64,000 bases of DNA from Cornus controversa (lineage: Eukaryota > Streptophyta > Magnoliopsida > Cornales > Cornaceae), in assembly GCA_026545225.1 (NCBI GenBank), contig CM048849.1, forward strand, positions 12,593,541 through 12,657,540. The letters are read 5' to 3'. Shown here piece by piece: positions 21,215-32,307 of the stretch (its first letter is position 1; every line of letters begins with the position of its first letter). The position numbers were made by a program, and so were the translations under genes. The notes under the pieces are model-generated. The model was not told where the DNA came from. It saw nothing but the letters and a program-made list of their open reading frames with translations, and did not search any database.

Positions 21215-22439
21215 ATGGCGAGGGTGAAGAATGCCCTCGGTTCTGTTCGAGACGTGCCCGGGAGAGCCTTCCGGTCTCAGAAGTTTCACCCGGAGCAAAA
21301 TTTTGACCTGGGCGAGTTCGAGACGTGTCCTGACAGCGCATGGACTATCGCCGAGCTCAGGAGGCGTCGCCTCGACAGATTGTGTGTGCCTCCCACTGAC
21401 GTGGCACACGAGCGCTTAGTGCAGGTCTTCTACGAGCGCATGACCTACTCCTGCACAGCGCCGGACACATTAGAGACGGTCGTGGGTGTCACGATGATCA
21501 CTATCACGCCGAGCCAGATTGCGTAGATGCTCGGCATCCCTCACCAGCAGCCGCCAGATATGGTTGACCCGGACGGTCGACCTCTTTATAAGGCCGCACT
21601 TCCAGCCGACTCGACGCTGTTCTCCATCGTGATGGACATGTGTGGCGGGGCGTTTACCACGCCCAATCACAACTGCACGTCCAATTCGATGTGCCCGAGC
21701 AGATTATGGTTCCTGGACACCGTTCTCATCAAGAACGCGTGTCCCCTACAGCACGTGGCAGAGCGCAGGGGCGACCTCCTTCGTTGCCTCTACGCTTTCC
21801 ACACGGGCACGTGGTTTTCTGTCCCATCGCTGGTATGGGGGCAGATGTTCAAGGTGTGGGACGGCCTCGTCAACAAGAGGATGAGGCGAGCAGCGAGTTG
21901 GCGGCTTCTCTTTCCTTTCCTAGTCGTAGATTTTCTCAGTAGTGCCAGTATACCGGTCAGTGATACTGACGTTCAGTTGGCACCGCCCGCCCGCTTCACA
22001 TCTACTTAGTGGGGAGCGGGTGAGGCGACACTTAGAGCGATAGGACCACCAGGGTGATCCACCAGACGATGTAGATATGGATGCCCCGGTAGAGATGGAC
22101 GAAGGAGAGCCTACAGGGGATGGGTCCGACGATGAGGTGATGGAGGAGGAGGAGATGGATATTGCTGCAGAGCGGCATGACATCCTAGCGACAGGCTACT
22201 CTTGCCTGGCGGCTGACGTAGAGCGGCTCCAGCAGGGTTTTGACGAGCATGTCTAGGTGACGCAGAGTCAGCTGGCAGGCATTCGGACGGACATTTCATC
22301 TCTGGCACAGGGTCAGAGGGCTATTTTAGACGAGTTCCGTGCCTTCCGGCAGGACTTGCAGTTCCTGCTTGCCGGACGAGCTTCCACCTCCACCTCTACT
22401 CCCACCGAGCAACCACCACCACCACCCGCCCTGGAGTAG
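21215..22439 (+). pseudogene. Third Athila ORF (env-position, plant transposon protein domain), disabled (A1)
   Basis: It matches the A2 ORF at 40575-41798 along its length. Breaks are TAG at 21524-21526, TAG at 22007-22009, one inserted G near 22012 with stops in the resumed frame, and TAG at 22254-22256. The conserved core (FYERMTYSC...TITPSQIA...MLGIP) resembles the domain of Athila-type ORFs described as putative plant transposon proteins. The C-terminus is acidic, then Ser/Thr- and Pro-rich. See the A2 copy for a fuller view. Confidence 0.85.
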
Positions 22440-23453
22440 CTGCTTTTATTTGTCCTTTATGCTTTACTTTCTGTATTTTTCTTTCTTTATGTTTGATAGG
22501 CCATGTTGGCCATGTTTTCTTTCATTTTTAGTTTTTATGAGTATTCCAGATGCATGTACACTTTGCACTAAACTCATTTTTTTTTATATCTATGGAATAC
22601 AATTATCTTTTCTTTTTTACCATGTGTTATCTTTCCTGTCTTTATTTTTTCTTTCTGTCAATATATCTGTTCCCTATACTTTGACTATGTATGTAGTACC
22701 ACTTGTCTAATTGTTATATGCGATTCAGTTGATGATTTCCGTTTATTACTGCCTGGTTTAAATTCCCAATACTGTTGAGATTGCTTCAACGCAGTATGGC
22801 GTTAATAAAGAAAGGCAGCCCCTTTGCATGCTATACGTTAGCGTGCCTGGATAGTTAATATCTTATCGCATAGACCTTTTAGACAATTGGGAAACATCAG
22901 TTCAGACCCTTAGATATGCAGTGATATTGGCATTGCCCGTTTGTGCATAATTATTTTATTATGTTCTTTTTTATCTACTTTTTGTTCCTTTTAATGCTCG
23001 TGGTATCTAGTTGGTGTTCCGTGCAGGTTTTTCTAATTTGCAGGATGACCGCTCCTGTGGAATACCATTTTTGTCTCATTCTGCAATCCCGGTAACTTCT
23101 TTCCTTGTTCTTCTTGTCCAAACATTGAGGACAATGTTGCATATAAGTTTGGGGGTGCGGTATGCTATACCACTTGCATATGCATGCAATGTTCAGTCTT
23201 AGTATTGAGTGTCATTGTAGAGCAGTTTTTATATTTTTGCATGCTTGCTATGATGTCTTGCTTTTTAAAGGAAGATCATTCCAATAAATGTCCGAGGTAA
23301 ATGCAGCAGGTAGTTAAGAACTTTAACATTGTAAATACCCGCACTTTTGCAAGCTATATAGTAGGCTAGAACGGTCTACATTTTTGTCCAAATATGAGCA
23401 CGTATAGTTCTTGCCCTAAATTTGTCCTTAACCGCACAAATTCGCACACATGC
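22440..23453 (+). other. A1 3' untranslated region, truncated
   Basis: T-rich DNA containing the ACATTG-AGGA-CAATGT hairpin (23122-23137) and the internal polypurine tract AAGTTTGGGGGT (about 23145-23156). It parallels A2 until ACACATGC at 23453, where it meets the inverted A LTR. The last ~750 bp, the terminal polypurine tract and the 3' LTR are missing. Confidence 0.85.
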
Positions 23454-24880
23454 TGATGTGGTCGGAACTAAATTATATTGTAAGCTTAATTTTGCCCTTT
23501 TTATCAAAATATAATTTAACCACTCGCAAGAGCACGAATCTTTGTAGATAAGGTTCTATATAGAGGGTATCGATCCCACGAGGACTAGTCGCAATTGTCT
23601 TAAGGGAAGATTAATTCTACTTTAATTCTAAAAACAGATTTTTGGTTTTGTGTTTAAAAACTATTGCATGAATGAAATGACAAGAAAAGTAAAGAGTTTA
23701 AAGTTGGGAGAGAGAACTAGGGTTGGTTTCCACCACTAACCATTCACATGTTCATAAGTGTAGCAAGCATGGGATTCATTAATTAAATGCCTAACAATGT
23801 CATTAGGCTTGTGACCTCAATGACATATCAAAAGATCAATGTGTGTGCTAACCTATCATAATCCATCTTCAACAAGCATAGCTCTTCAACCTAACTAACT
23901 ACCTACTTACTCTACTCCCTAAGTGAACACTACATGCATCCAAACTACCTTGTCTTGGCATGGTCTATACAAACTAACATCACACATTCATTTAAACACC
24001 ATTATCTAGCCATCATTTGCACTTCTTGTGGAATATGCAAATGTTGTGCATTCAAGTGACAAAATCTCCTCTAAGACAAGAATAAATTCCATATCAAATG
24101 AATATATAAAAGAGATGTATTTGTGTACATAATCACTAGGCTAAATAATCAACATTTAATTACAAATCCCAAGAGCTACAAAGATGAACAAGTTTACATG
24201 GCTAGGGGTTGAAACCAACACCCTAGTAGAAGAGTTAGTTGCTCATGGTTGCCTTGCACCCTTCCATTGATGAAAAGAATGAAGCTTCTTGGTCTGGTTC
24301 AGCTCTTTCTCTTCCTCTCCCGAAGGTCTCTCCTCTGATATTCTGATGTTGCTTGAGAGATATATGAGATATGAGAGATATGGCCCTTTTTGTGTGCTTT
24401 TTGGCTTCTTTTTCAACTTTGGGCCCACCATATATATATATATATCTATATATATATCTCTTGTATCAAGAAGGCCCCCAAAAGTCTTGTTCAAGTCAGA
24501 CAATCCCCCTAAGTCGTGCAAAAAGGGGGATTTTGTTGCAAGTGGGAGAGCAGGTGAGCAAGTGGCCAAGTGGGCTCTGCAGAATCTCGATTGATCGAGA
24601 TTGAATCTCGATTGATCGAGATTTCGATCAATCGAAATGAGATCTCGATCAATCGAGATTTCGATTAATCGAAATCAACATCTCGATTGATCGAGATGCC
24701 TTGGCTGCATTTTCTGATTTCTTCTCTTGATTGCAGAAAGCTTCCAACTTTGCTCCATTTACTCCAATACCTGCAAAACATCAAAAACACAAAAATACCG
24801 TAAATATATCTCGGTAAACGCAAAAACGGAACTAACGTATGCAATAAAGAGGGTTCGAATGCATAGAATTGAACACTTAT
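23454..24880 (-). repeat. Athila A LTR, minus strand, copy 1 (lacks its first bases)
   Basis: On the minus strand it runs ATAAGTGTTCAATTC ... CCACATCA, complete except for the initial TG at 24880. It has six palindromic units at 24586-24700, the hairpin and the TA run. It is followed on the minus strand by A1 internal DNA, not by its own flank. Confidence 0.93.
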
Positions 24881-24893
24881 GGCGCCAAAATTT
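24881..24893 (-). other. 13-nt primer-site remnant between two LTRs
   Basis: On the minus strand the right-hand LTR is followed by AAATTTTGGCGCC, the start of the Athila primer-binding region, and then directly by the next LTR. Everything else of an internal region, from the middle of the primer-binding site to the first bases of the next LTR, is deleted. Confidence 0.9.
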
Positions 24894-26313
24894 TGATGTG
24901 GTCGGAACTAAATTATATTGTAAGCTTAATTTTGCCCTTTTTATCAAAATATAATTTAACCACTCGCAAGAGCACGAATCTTTGTAGATAAGGTTCTATA
25001 TAGAGGGTATCGATCCCACGAGGACTAGTCGTTAATTGTCATAAAGAAAGATTAATTCTACTTTAATTCTAAAAACAGGTTTTTGGTTTCGTGTTTAAAA
25101 CTATTGCGTAAATGAAATGACGATAAAATTAAAGAGTAAAGTTGGGAGAGAGAACTAGGGTTGGTTTCCACCACTAGCCATTCACATGTTCATAAGTGTA
25201 GCAAGCATGGGATTCATTAATTAAATGCCTAACAATGTCATTAGGCTTGTGACCTCAATGACATATCAAAAGATCAATGTGTGTGCTAACCTATCATAAT
25301 CCATCTTCAACAAGCATAGCTCTTCAACCTAACTAACTACCTAATTACTCTACTCTCTACGTAAACACTACATGCATCCAAACTACCTTGTCTTGGCATG
25401 GTCTATACAAACTAGCATCACACATTCATTTAAACACCATTATCTAGCCATCATTTGCACTTCTTGTGGAATATGCAAATGTTGTGCATTCAAGTGACAA
25501 AACCTACTCTAAGACAAGAATAAATTCCATATCAAATGAATATATATAAGAAATGTATTTGTGTACATAATCACTAGGCTAAATAATCAACATTTAATTA
25601 CAAATCCCCAAGAGCTACAAAGATGAACAAGTTTACATGGCTAGGGGTTGAAACCAACACCCTAGTAGAAGAGTTAGTTGCTCATGGTTGCCTTGCACCC
25701 TTCCATTGATGAAGAGAATGAAGCTTCTTGGTCTGGTTCAGCTTTTCTCTTCCTCTCCCGAAGGTCTCTCCTCAAGTCTTCTGATGTGTATGTTGAGAGA
25801 TATGAGATATGTGGCTTTTTGTGCTTTTTGTATGCTTTTTGGCTCCTTTGGGCCCACCATATATATATATATATATCATTATATATATCTCTTGTATCAA
25901 GAAGGCCCCCAAAAGTCTTGTTCAAGTCAGACAATCCCCCTAAGTCGTGCAAAAAGGGGGATTTTGTTGCAAGTGGGAGAGCAGGTGAGCAAGTGGCCAA
26001 GTGGGCTCTGCAGCATTTCGATTGATCGAAATTGTATTTCGATTGATCGAGATTTCGATCAATCGAAATGAGATTTCGATCAATCGAAATCTCGATTGAT
26101 CGAAATCCACATCTCGATTGATCGAGATGCCTTGGCAACATTTTCTGATTTCATCTCTTGACTGCAGAAAGCTTCCAACTTTGCTCCATTTACTCCAATA
26201 CCTGCAAAACATCAAAAACACAAAAATATCGTAAACATATCTCGATAAACGCAAAAACGGAACTAACATATGCAATAAAGATGGTTCAAATGCATAGAAT
26301 TGAACACTTATCA
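24894..26313 (-). repeat. Athila A LTR, minus strand, copy 2
   Basis: A complete LTR, TGATAAGTGTTC (26313) to CGACCACATCA (24894), with six palindromic units at 26014-26130. It abuts element B pol at 26314. The bases next to the outer ends of the LTR pair (ACATGC and GCCATT) are not a target duplication, so the pair is not a simple insertion. Confidence 0.93.
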
Positions 26314-27645
26314 GCCATTAACCTTCATCAAAGTATTATCTCGAAAGCTTCGAATTTCCACGGCACCATGAGGAAAAACTGAAATCACTTGGAATGGTCC
26401 ATCCCACCTTGAACGCAATTTTCTGGGAAACAACCGAAGCTTGGAATTGAAGAGCCATACTCTATCACCTGGAGAGAAGCACTTTCGTGAGATATGTCGA
26501 TCATGAAATGCTTTCGTCCTCTCTTTGTAAATTCGTGAACTTTCATAAGCATCACGTCTAAACTCTTCTAATTCATTCAATTGCAACCTCCTTTCTTCCC
26601 CAGCTCTTTTTGCATCAAAATTGAATTTTCGAATTGGCCAAAGTGCCTTGTGCTCGATCTCTACTGGAAGATGACATGCTTTCCCATACACCAACCGATA
26701 TGGTGACATACCGATAGGGGTCTTATAAGCAGTCCGATACGCCCATAGTGCTTCGCTCAGTCGCAATGACCAATCTCTTCTATCCGGTCTCACTGTCTTC
26801 TCGAGAACATGCTTAATTTCTCGATTGGACAGCTCTACTTGCCCACTTGTCTGAGGATGGTAAGGCGTCGCCACCTTATGTGTCACTGAATATTTAGCAA
26901 GCAATCCTCTCAAGAATTTATTGCAAAAGTGAGTACCACCATCACTGATCAAGGCTCGAGGAATTCCAAATCGACTCAGAATATTCTCATGCATGAATTT
27001 GATTATCACCTTGTGATCATTGGTTCGAGTTGCAATGGCCTCCACCCACTTGGAGACATAATCCACTCCAACCAGAATATATTCGTAGCCAAAAGAAGGT
27101 GGAAATGGTCCCATAAAATTAATTCCCCAAACATCAAAAATCTCCACCACCAGAATGGGGCTCATTGGCATCATATCACGCCTCGACATTGAACCCAATC
27201 TTTGACACCGATCACAAGTCTTACAGAAAACATATGCATCGTGAAACAGAGAAGGCCAAAAGAATCCACATTGAAGTACCTTTGCTGCTGTCTTTCTTGC
27301 ACTGAAGTGGCCTCCACATGCCAATGAATGGCAGAACTTGAGAATATCTTGAAACTCATGGTCTGGGACACATCACCGAATAATCTGATCTGGACAATAT
27401 TTAAATAACTCTGGATCCTCCCAAAAGTAATGATGAACTTTGGAGAAGAATCGATCACGTTCTCTCTTGGTCCAGTCTCTTGGCACTTTACCCGTGGCTA
27501 AATAGTTCACAATATCTGCATACCATGGTGTGGAGTTGCCGGATACTCCAAACAATTGCTCCCTCTGAAGTGTTTTGGAAAGTGTAGTGCATACAGAAGT
27601 TATCACCATGGTAGAAATTTGATCTTCAAACACCTTCTTCTCCTT
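26314..27645 (-). pseudogene. Athila integrase (element B), first catalytic Asp replaced by Asn
   Basis: It starts in the spacer after RNase H ([16 protein letters not shown]), then the HHCC zinc finger ([16 protein letters not shown] ... CKTCDRCQ), the core, and a C-terminal domain ending KVNG. A TGA at 27373-27375 splits it. The first catalytic residue is Asn: WGINFMGPF here (codon 27118-27120) against WGIDFMGPF in A1. The other two (SDGGTHF and GQVELSN) are present. It is in the same frame as gag-protease upstream, with only the gag-protease stop (27646) between them. Strand transfer activity would not be expected. Confidence 0.9.
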
Positions 27646-29814
27646 CTATTTTTCTTGCACCCTTATTTCATCTGTAGATTCAATCACATCTTCAGAGTCC
27701 ATGAAGAAAACATCAGTCTGATCCGGAGGATTCTCAACAGCATTGAAAATATTAAGTTTAACCTTCATGTTGCCAAAGGAAATATCCATGATCCCTGACC
27801 TACAGTTTATGCAAGCATCAGCAGTAGCTAAGAAAGGTCGACCAAGGATCACAGGAATGTGCCTCTTCGGATTGTGAACTGGCTCAGTGTCAAGTACAAT
27901 GAAATCAACAGGAAAGTAGAACTTGTCCACTTTAATGAGCACATCTTCTATGATTCCTCGGGGTTGCTTTGTTGATCTGTCTGCAAATTGTAATACCACC
28001 GAGGTAGGCTTCAATTCTCCCAAGCCCAATTGTAAGTAAACTGAATAGGGTAGCAAATTCACACTTGCACCCAAATCAAGAAGAGCTTTATCCACATGGT
28101 GCTCCCCAATAATACATGAGATAGTTGGAGCACCAGGATCTTTGTACTTGGGAGGAGTATACTGCTGAATTATTGAACTTACTTGTTGTGGCAGCATTAC
28201 TTTCTTTGGCACATGGCTTTTAGAAAGCCTTTTCTGAGTGCACAAGTCCTTCAAAAATTTTGCATAAGGAGGAATTTGCTTGATGGCATCAAGGAGTGGC
28301 AAATTAATCTTCACTTGGCGAAATACCTCCATCATGTCATGCAGCTTGTCCCCTTGCTTCCCCAACTTAGATGCTTCAAGAAAACGTTGTGGGAAAGGAG
28401 CCTTGGGCTCATAAGGAAATTCAGCACTTGGACTTGTGATCACATTTTCTTCTTCTTTCTTTTCACCCACCTTATTATCAATTATTTTCCCACTTCTCAA
28501 AGTGGTAATGGCTTGAACTTGCTCATGGTGTGGGTTGCTTGTGGAAGCTTGCATCCCTCTTGGATTAGCAATTGGTTGACTAGGGAGCTTCCCTTCTTCT
28601 CTTCTACTCAATGAAGTAGCAAGCTGTCCAAACTGAGATTCCAGTTTGGCAATGGATTGAGAGTGCGAGTGCACTAGCTGAACTGTAGATTGTATTGTTG
28701 CTGCAGTAGCTTGCACTATCTCTATAAGAGAATCAAGATTGTCAAATTTAGACAAGGTAAGAGTCAGCTTGTCTTCAATAGCAGAAATTCTTTGGGCCAT
28801 AGGACTTTGTGTTTGATATTGCTGTTGAGGCACAAAAGTCCTAGGTTGATATGATGGTTGCATTGCTGCCCCTTGGTTACTGTAAGAAAAACCAGGATGA
28901 TTCCTCCATGTGGGATTGTAAGTATTACCTCGTGGAGGATTCATTGGTCCAGTGAAAGTAGCTTGAACTTGCTCATGTTGAATATCAGAAAATTGCCCCA
29001 TTGAAGGACAATTGCTCACGTTATGCATAGGACTAGAGCAAAATTCAGAAGGGCCTAGCAATGTAGAATTTGAAGCACCAACCTCAAAAATCCCATCAGT
29101 CTTCCTGGTAGTGGTAGGTCTACTAGAACGAGTAGAGGACACATGTTGTAGAGAGTTGTCACTAAGATTTTCAAATAAGGTCCATGCCTCCTCTTCACTC
29201 TTCAACATGAAAGTACCTCCACATGACGCATCAACCATCTGTCTGTTGGCTTCTGTGAGCCCTTCATGAAAACTCTGCAGTAGTTGCCACTTAGGAACTT
29301 GATGATGGGGACACTTCCTAAGAAGGTCCTTGAATCTTTCCCATGTCTCATAAAATTGTTCCCCCTCATGTTGGGAGAAACCAGTAATAGCACGTCTGAA
29401 CTGATTGGTCTTCCCTATCGGAAAATACTTCTTGAGAAACTCATGTTGCATCTGAGTCCAAGTCGTGATAGAACCAGCCGGTAGAGAGTTGAACCAATAC
29501 TTTGCTTTGTCTTTCAGAGAGAATGGAAAAAGTCTCATTCTGAAAGCATCTTCAGAGAAGTTGTGAATTTTTGTAGTTGAGCACACTTCAATGAAGTCAT
29601 CCAGATGCTTGTAAGGGTCTTCTTGAGTCAGCCCAAAATAAGATGGTAGCATCTGAATAATGCTGGACTTGATCTCATAATTCTGTGCTGTGACATTGGG
29701 CGGTTGAAAACCTGCTGGCGAGGTATATGTCTCAGGAACATAGTAGTCCCTAAGCAATTTAGCTCTTTCTCCATCAGCATTAGGAACAAGGTTGTTATTC
29801 CTTTCTTCCGCCAT
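27646..29814 (-). CDS. Athila Gag-protease polyprotein (element B)
   Basis: An intact ORF of 722 codons. It has Gag capsid blocks DPYKHLDDFIEVC, LFPFSLKDKAKYWF, FLKKYFPIGKT and PKWQLLQSFHEGL. A decayed zinc-knuckle area keeps only one Cys, His and final Cys of the CCHC pattern (CSSPMHNVSNC). A Gln-rich and heptad-like region follows, then retropepsin with Asp580 in DLGASVNLLP and ILGRPFL near the end. The ORF ends shortly after protease. Retropepsin would cut Gag and Pol in particles; here no RT follows. Met 29814 is the first Met after the TAA that separates it from the GRRS leader. Confidence 0.92.
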   Translation of the reverse strand: MAEERNNNLVPNADGERAKLLRDYYVPETYTSPAGFQPPNVTAQNYEIKSSIIQMLPSYFGLTQEDPYKHLDDFIEVCSTTKIHNFSEDAFRMRLFPFSLKDKAKYWFNSLPAGSITTWTQMQHEFLKKYFPIGKTNQFRRAITGFSQHEGEQFYETWERFKDLLRKCPHHQVPKWQLLQSFHEGLTEANRQMVDASCGGTFMLKSEEEAWTLFENLSDNSLQHVSSTRSSRPTTTRKTDGIFEVGASNSTLLGPSEFCSSPMHNVSNCPSMGQFSDIQHEQVQATFTGPMNPPRGNTYNPTWRNHPGFSYSNQGAAMQPSYQPRTFVPQQQYQTQSPMAQRISAIEDKLTLTLSKFDNLDSLIEIVQATAATIQSTVQLVHSHSQSIAKLESQFGQLATSLSRREEGKLPSQPIANPRGMQASTSNPHHEQVQAITTLRSGKIIDNKVGEKKEEENVITSPSAEFPYEPKAPFPQRFLEASKLGKQGDKLHDMMEVFRQVKINLPLLDAIKQIPPYAKFLKDLCTQKRLSKSHVPKKVMLPQQVSSIIQQYTPPKYKDPGAPTISCIIGEHHVDKALLDLGASVNLLPYSVYLQLGLGELKPTSVVLQFADRSTKQPRGIIEDVLIKVDKFYFPVDFIVLDTEPVHNPKRHIPVILGRPFLATADACINCRSGIMDISFGNMKVKLNIFNAVENPPDQTDVFFMDSEDVIESTDEIRVQEK

Positions 29815-29940
29815 GTCTTCAATTAATTCTTACTCTTGCACAATTGTATCAACAGGGATGTTCCTCTGTTGTCTAAGAGTACGTTCAGGCTCAGGATCAA
29901 GAGGTATCAAAGGATCAGCCACAGAACGACGACCTTGCAT
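29815..29940 (-). other. GRRS leader peptide frame before gag, one stop codon (element B)
   Basis: From ATG at 29940 the frame reads MQGRRSV ... PERTLRQQR, reaches TAA at 29830-29832, and is in phase with the gag ORF six codons later. It has the same layout as element C but a different stop codon and different flanking residues. Confidence 0.75.
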
Positions 29941-30063
29941 ATATTTACCGAAAGCACCTGAAAAGAAAACAAAAAACAAAATTAAAAATAAAATATAAAA
30001 ATTTTCTAAACAAAAAATCCAATTAAAACTAATTCTGTAAAATCCAATCAATCAAATAGATAA

Positions 30064-30081
30064 TCCCCGGCAACGGCGCCA
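30064..30081 (-). promoter_or_regulatory. Primer-binding site, tRNA-Asp type (element B)
   Basis: TGGCGCCGTTGCCGGGGA on the minus strand, 5 nt after the 5' LTR. Confidence 0.92.
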
Positions 30082-30086
30082 AAAAT

Positions 30087-31561
30087 TGATTCGTGTGTGA
30101 GTGTGACTCAAAAAGTATATCAATTAAAAATTACCACACTTCGCAATAGAACGAATTCCTTGCAGAATAGGGCTATCGAAAGGAATGGGTATCGTACCTC
30201 AGGGATTATGTTCTGACGAGTTGGAATACGGAACTAATTCTAATTAAATTTATAAGAAAAGAATTCTGATTTTTAAACTAATTAAAAAGATAAAATAAAA
30301 TAAATCAAAGTAAACAAGATAGTGAAGATAATAGGAGAAAAACCTAGGGTGTTTGACTTCACCACTAACTCCACAATCAATGGTTAATTGAATCAACTAT
30401 AGGGGAATTACATCCTGCATAAGTGGTGTCGGTGGCTACAAGCTCACCTTCATCCGTCAAGAAGATAACATATGATTAAGGCTAAGCCATGGACTATCTT
30501 CGATTGGCATGGGCCATCTGCCTAACTACTCTAATCTAGGGTGCAGTATGGTTCATCTTCTCTAGGCATAATCCATCAAAGCTCATAACAATATATTCAG
30601 TGATTACCATTGTGTAATAATCTCTCTCATGATCACAGAAAACAAAAGAGATTGAGTTCAATAACAACAACTAAATATCTAAGACAAGATAAGAAATCAT
30701 TGAGATTGAATTTACAAGACTTTTATTGCTCAATTCCTTAATAAGAATCCTCACAATTACACAATCTATGCATGTATATAAAGGTCCCCAATAATTAAAA
30801 CAATCAAACCATTGATGCTTTGTTAGGGCTACATCAAAACCCTAGTGGATGAACTAGCCGCTCATGGTAGAAGAAGAAGCTTCAACTGTTGAGGAAGAAG
30901 ACATCATCTTTCTGAATTACGCATATGACTTTGTTCTCCAATGGCTCTGCAATATGTTTCTGTTCTCTTCAGCCCTCTCAGACTTTCTCTGTGTTCTCTC
31001 CAAATCTCTCCCAACTCAGCCTCCAAGTCTTTACTTTATTCCCCAAGAGAATACACCAAAGTCCTAATCCAATTAGGAATAAATTAGGGTTTCCCGCATC
31101 ACTAATCAGATGGGTTTTTCCTGCTGACTTCGGCCTGACTTTTGACCCACTAGAAGTCCGTTTTACGGAATTTTCGTGAAATACAAAAGTGTGCAGAATC
31201 ACAGATTTGGGCTTCAGGCCCAAATCGGGATTTTCCAAAACAGGATTAAGACTGTATTATGCGCAGATTTGGGCTTCAGGCCCGAAACCTTCTTAAGCTG
31301 CTGTAATTCTCTTGGACCTCTTTCTTGGGCTGATTTGAGTTGAAATAAATGGTTGAGTGAATCTCCTTGATGTAGGCTTCATCTCACCATCTTGGATGTC
31401 TTCTTTAAAAACCCAAAAGCACGGTTTTAACTGAAATAATCATTAAGGCCCTGAAAATACAGAAAACACTAAAACAAAGTAAAATCACAAAATAATCTAT
31501 CACTAAGAGAATAAAATACATAAGTTAAGAGGCTAGAATGCGTAACATTCAACGCCTATCA
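30087..31561 (-). repeat. Element B 5' LTR
   Basis: On the minus strand TGATAGGCGTTGAATG ... CACACGAATCA, 1475 bp. It is homologous to the solo LTR at 14086 and the partial one at 1. TATA (TTTATATACA) near 30774-30783 on the minus strand; the short ORF ending Met-Ser-Gly-stop at 30854-30865. Many small differences from the other two B LTRs show they are separate insertions. Confidence 0.93.
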
Positions 31562-32307
31562 GAAGGCTATCTTTGGTACATCCTACTCCCTTACTCGAAG
31601 CTGATGATACCCGAATCTCAAATCTATCTTCGAGAAGTAGGTGGCTCCTTTCAGCTAATTGAACAGATCATCAATCCTAGGCAACGGGTACTTGTTGTGG
31701 ATTGTGACCCTATTCAATTCCTTGTAGTCAATACAAAGGTGAAAAGACCCATCCTTCTTTTTGATAAACAACACCGATGCTCTCCACAGTGAAGTACTCA
31801 TTTGAGTAAATTTATGATTGAGAAGTTGATGAATCTGATCCTTCAGCTCCCTCATTTCCATAAGTGCCATTTTGTGTGGGGCCCTAGCAATAAGCCTGGT
31901 GCCTGGAGCTAAATCTATCGGGAATACTATTTTACGACTCGACGATAACCTAGGGATCTCCCAAAACACATCCCGAAAGTCTCCTACCACTAGAATCGAA
32001 TCTAGAGAAACTGTAGTTCCTTCTAGAGACTCCTCACTGATAAGGAACAGGTGCATACTAACCCTCCATTTGATTACGGTATTGTAATCATATACATCTC
32101 CTGACCTAGTATGACAAAAATAATTACTTTATCATGGCAATTAGCCTGAGCATGATAATGTGATAACCAATCCATCCCGAGTATGACATTATAGGAATGG
32201 ATATCCAAGATAAATAAGTCTACTAAGAACCTGAGTTTGCCAATATATATAGGGATCTGTCTACCGTGTTCTCGTAGAACCATACTAACCCCCAATGACA
32301 TAGCTAT
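31562..32307 (-). pseudogene. Chromovirus-like protease and RT remnant (probably element D)
   Basis: From 32337 leftwards the protease region shows VDLFILDIHSYNVILGMDWL, a chromovirus hallmark (the first ~30 nt of this open frame lie in the adjoining transposon end). From 32056 to 31655 the RT N-terminus follows: [26 protein letters not shown] and [11 protein letters not shown]. Beyond a stop the sequence continues as FSKIDLRFGYHQL until element B cuts it at 31562. The pieces are in different frames with stops. Orientation and order fit the D pol tail at 4497-4829, about 27 kb to the left. Confidence 0.85.

Larger units (their letters stand above)
13739..23453 (+). mobile_element. Athila element A1: retains RT-RNase H-IN, lost most of gag and protease
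   Basis: 5' LTR, tRNA-Asp-type primer-binding site, gag start, a deletion joining gag to RT, RT, RNase H, integrase, a palindromic array, an intron-bearing leader and the third Athila gene. The 3' end and 3' LTR are missing: the sequence parallels A2 up to CGCACACATGC and then meets an inverted A LTR at 23454. Stops and frameshifts in all genes show it is dead. Confidence 0.9.
26314..31561 (-). mobile_element. Athila element B, minus strand, 3' truncated, RT-RNase H deleted
   Basis: 5' LTR (30087-31561), primer-binding site, GRRS leader, intact gag-protease ORF, and integrase in the same frame. RT and RNase H are absent between protease and the pre-integrase region. The element is cut at 26314, in the codons after KVNG of the pol C-terminus, by an A LTR. 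It sits in a chromovirus RT remnant; the first flanking bases are GAAGG (31562-31566). Confidence 0.9.
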
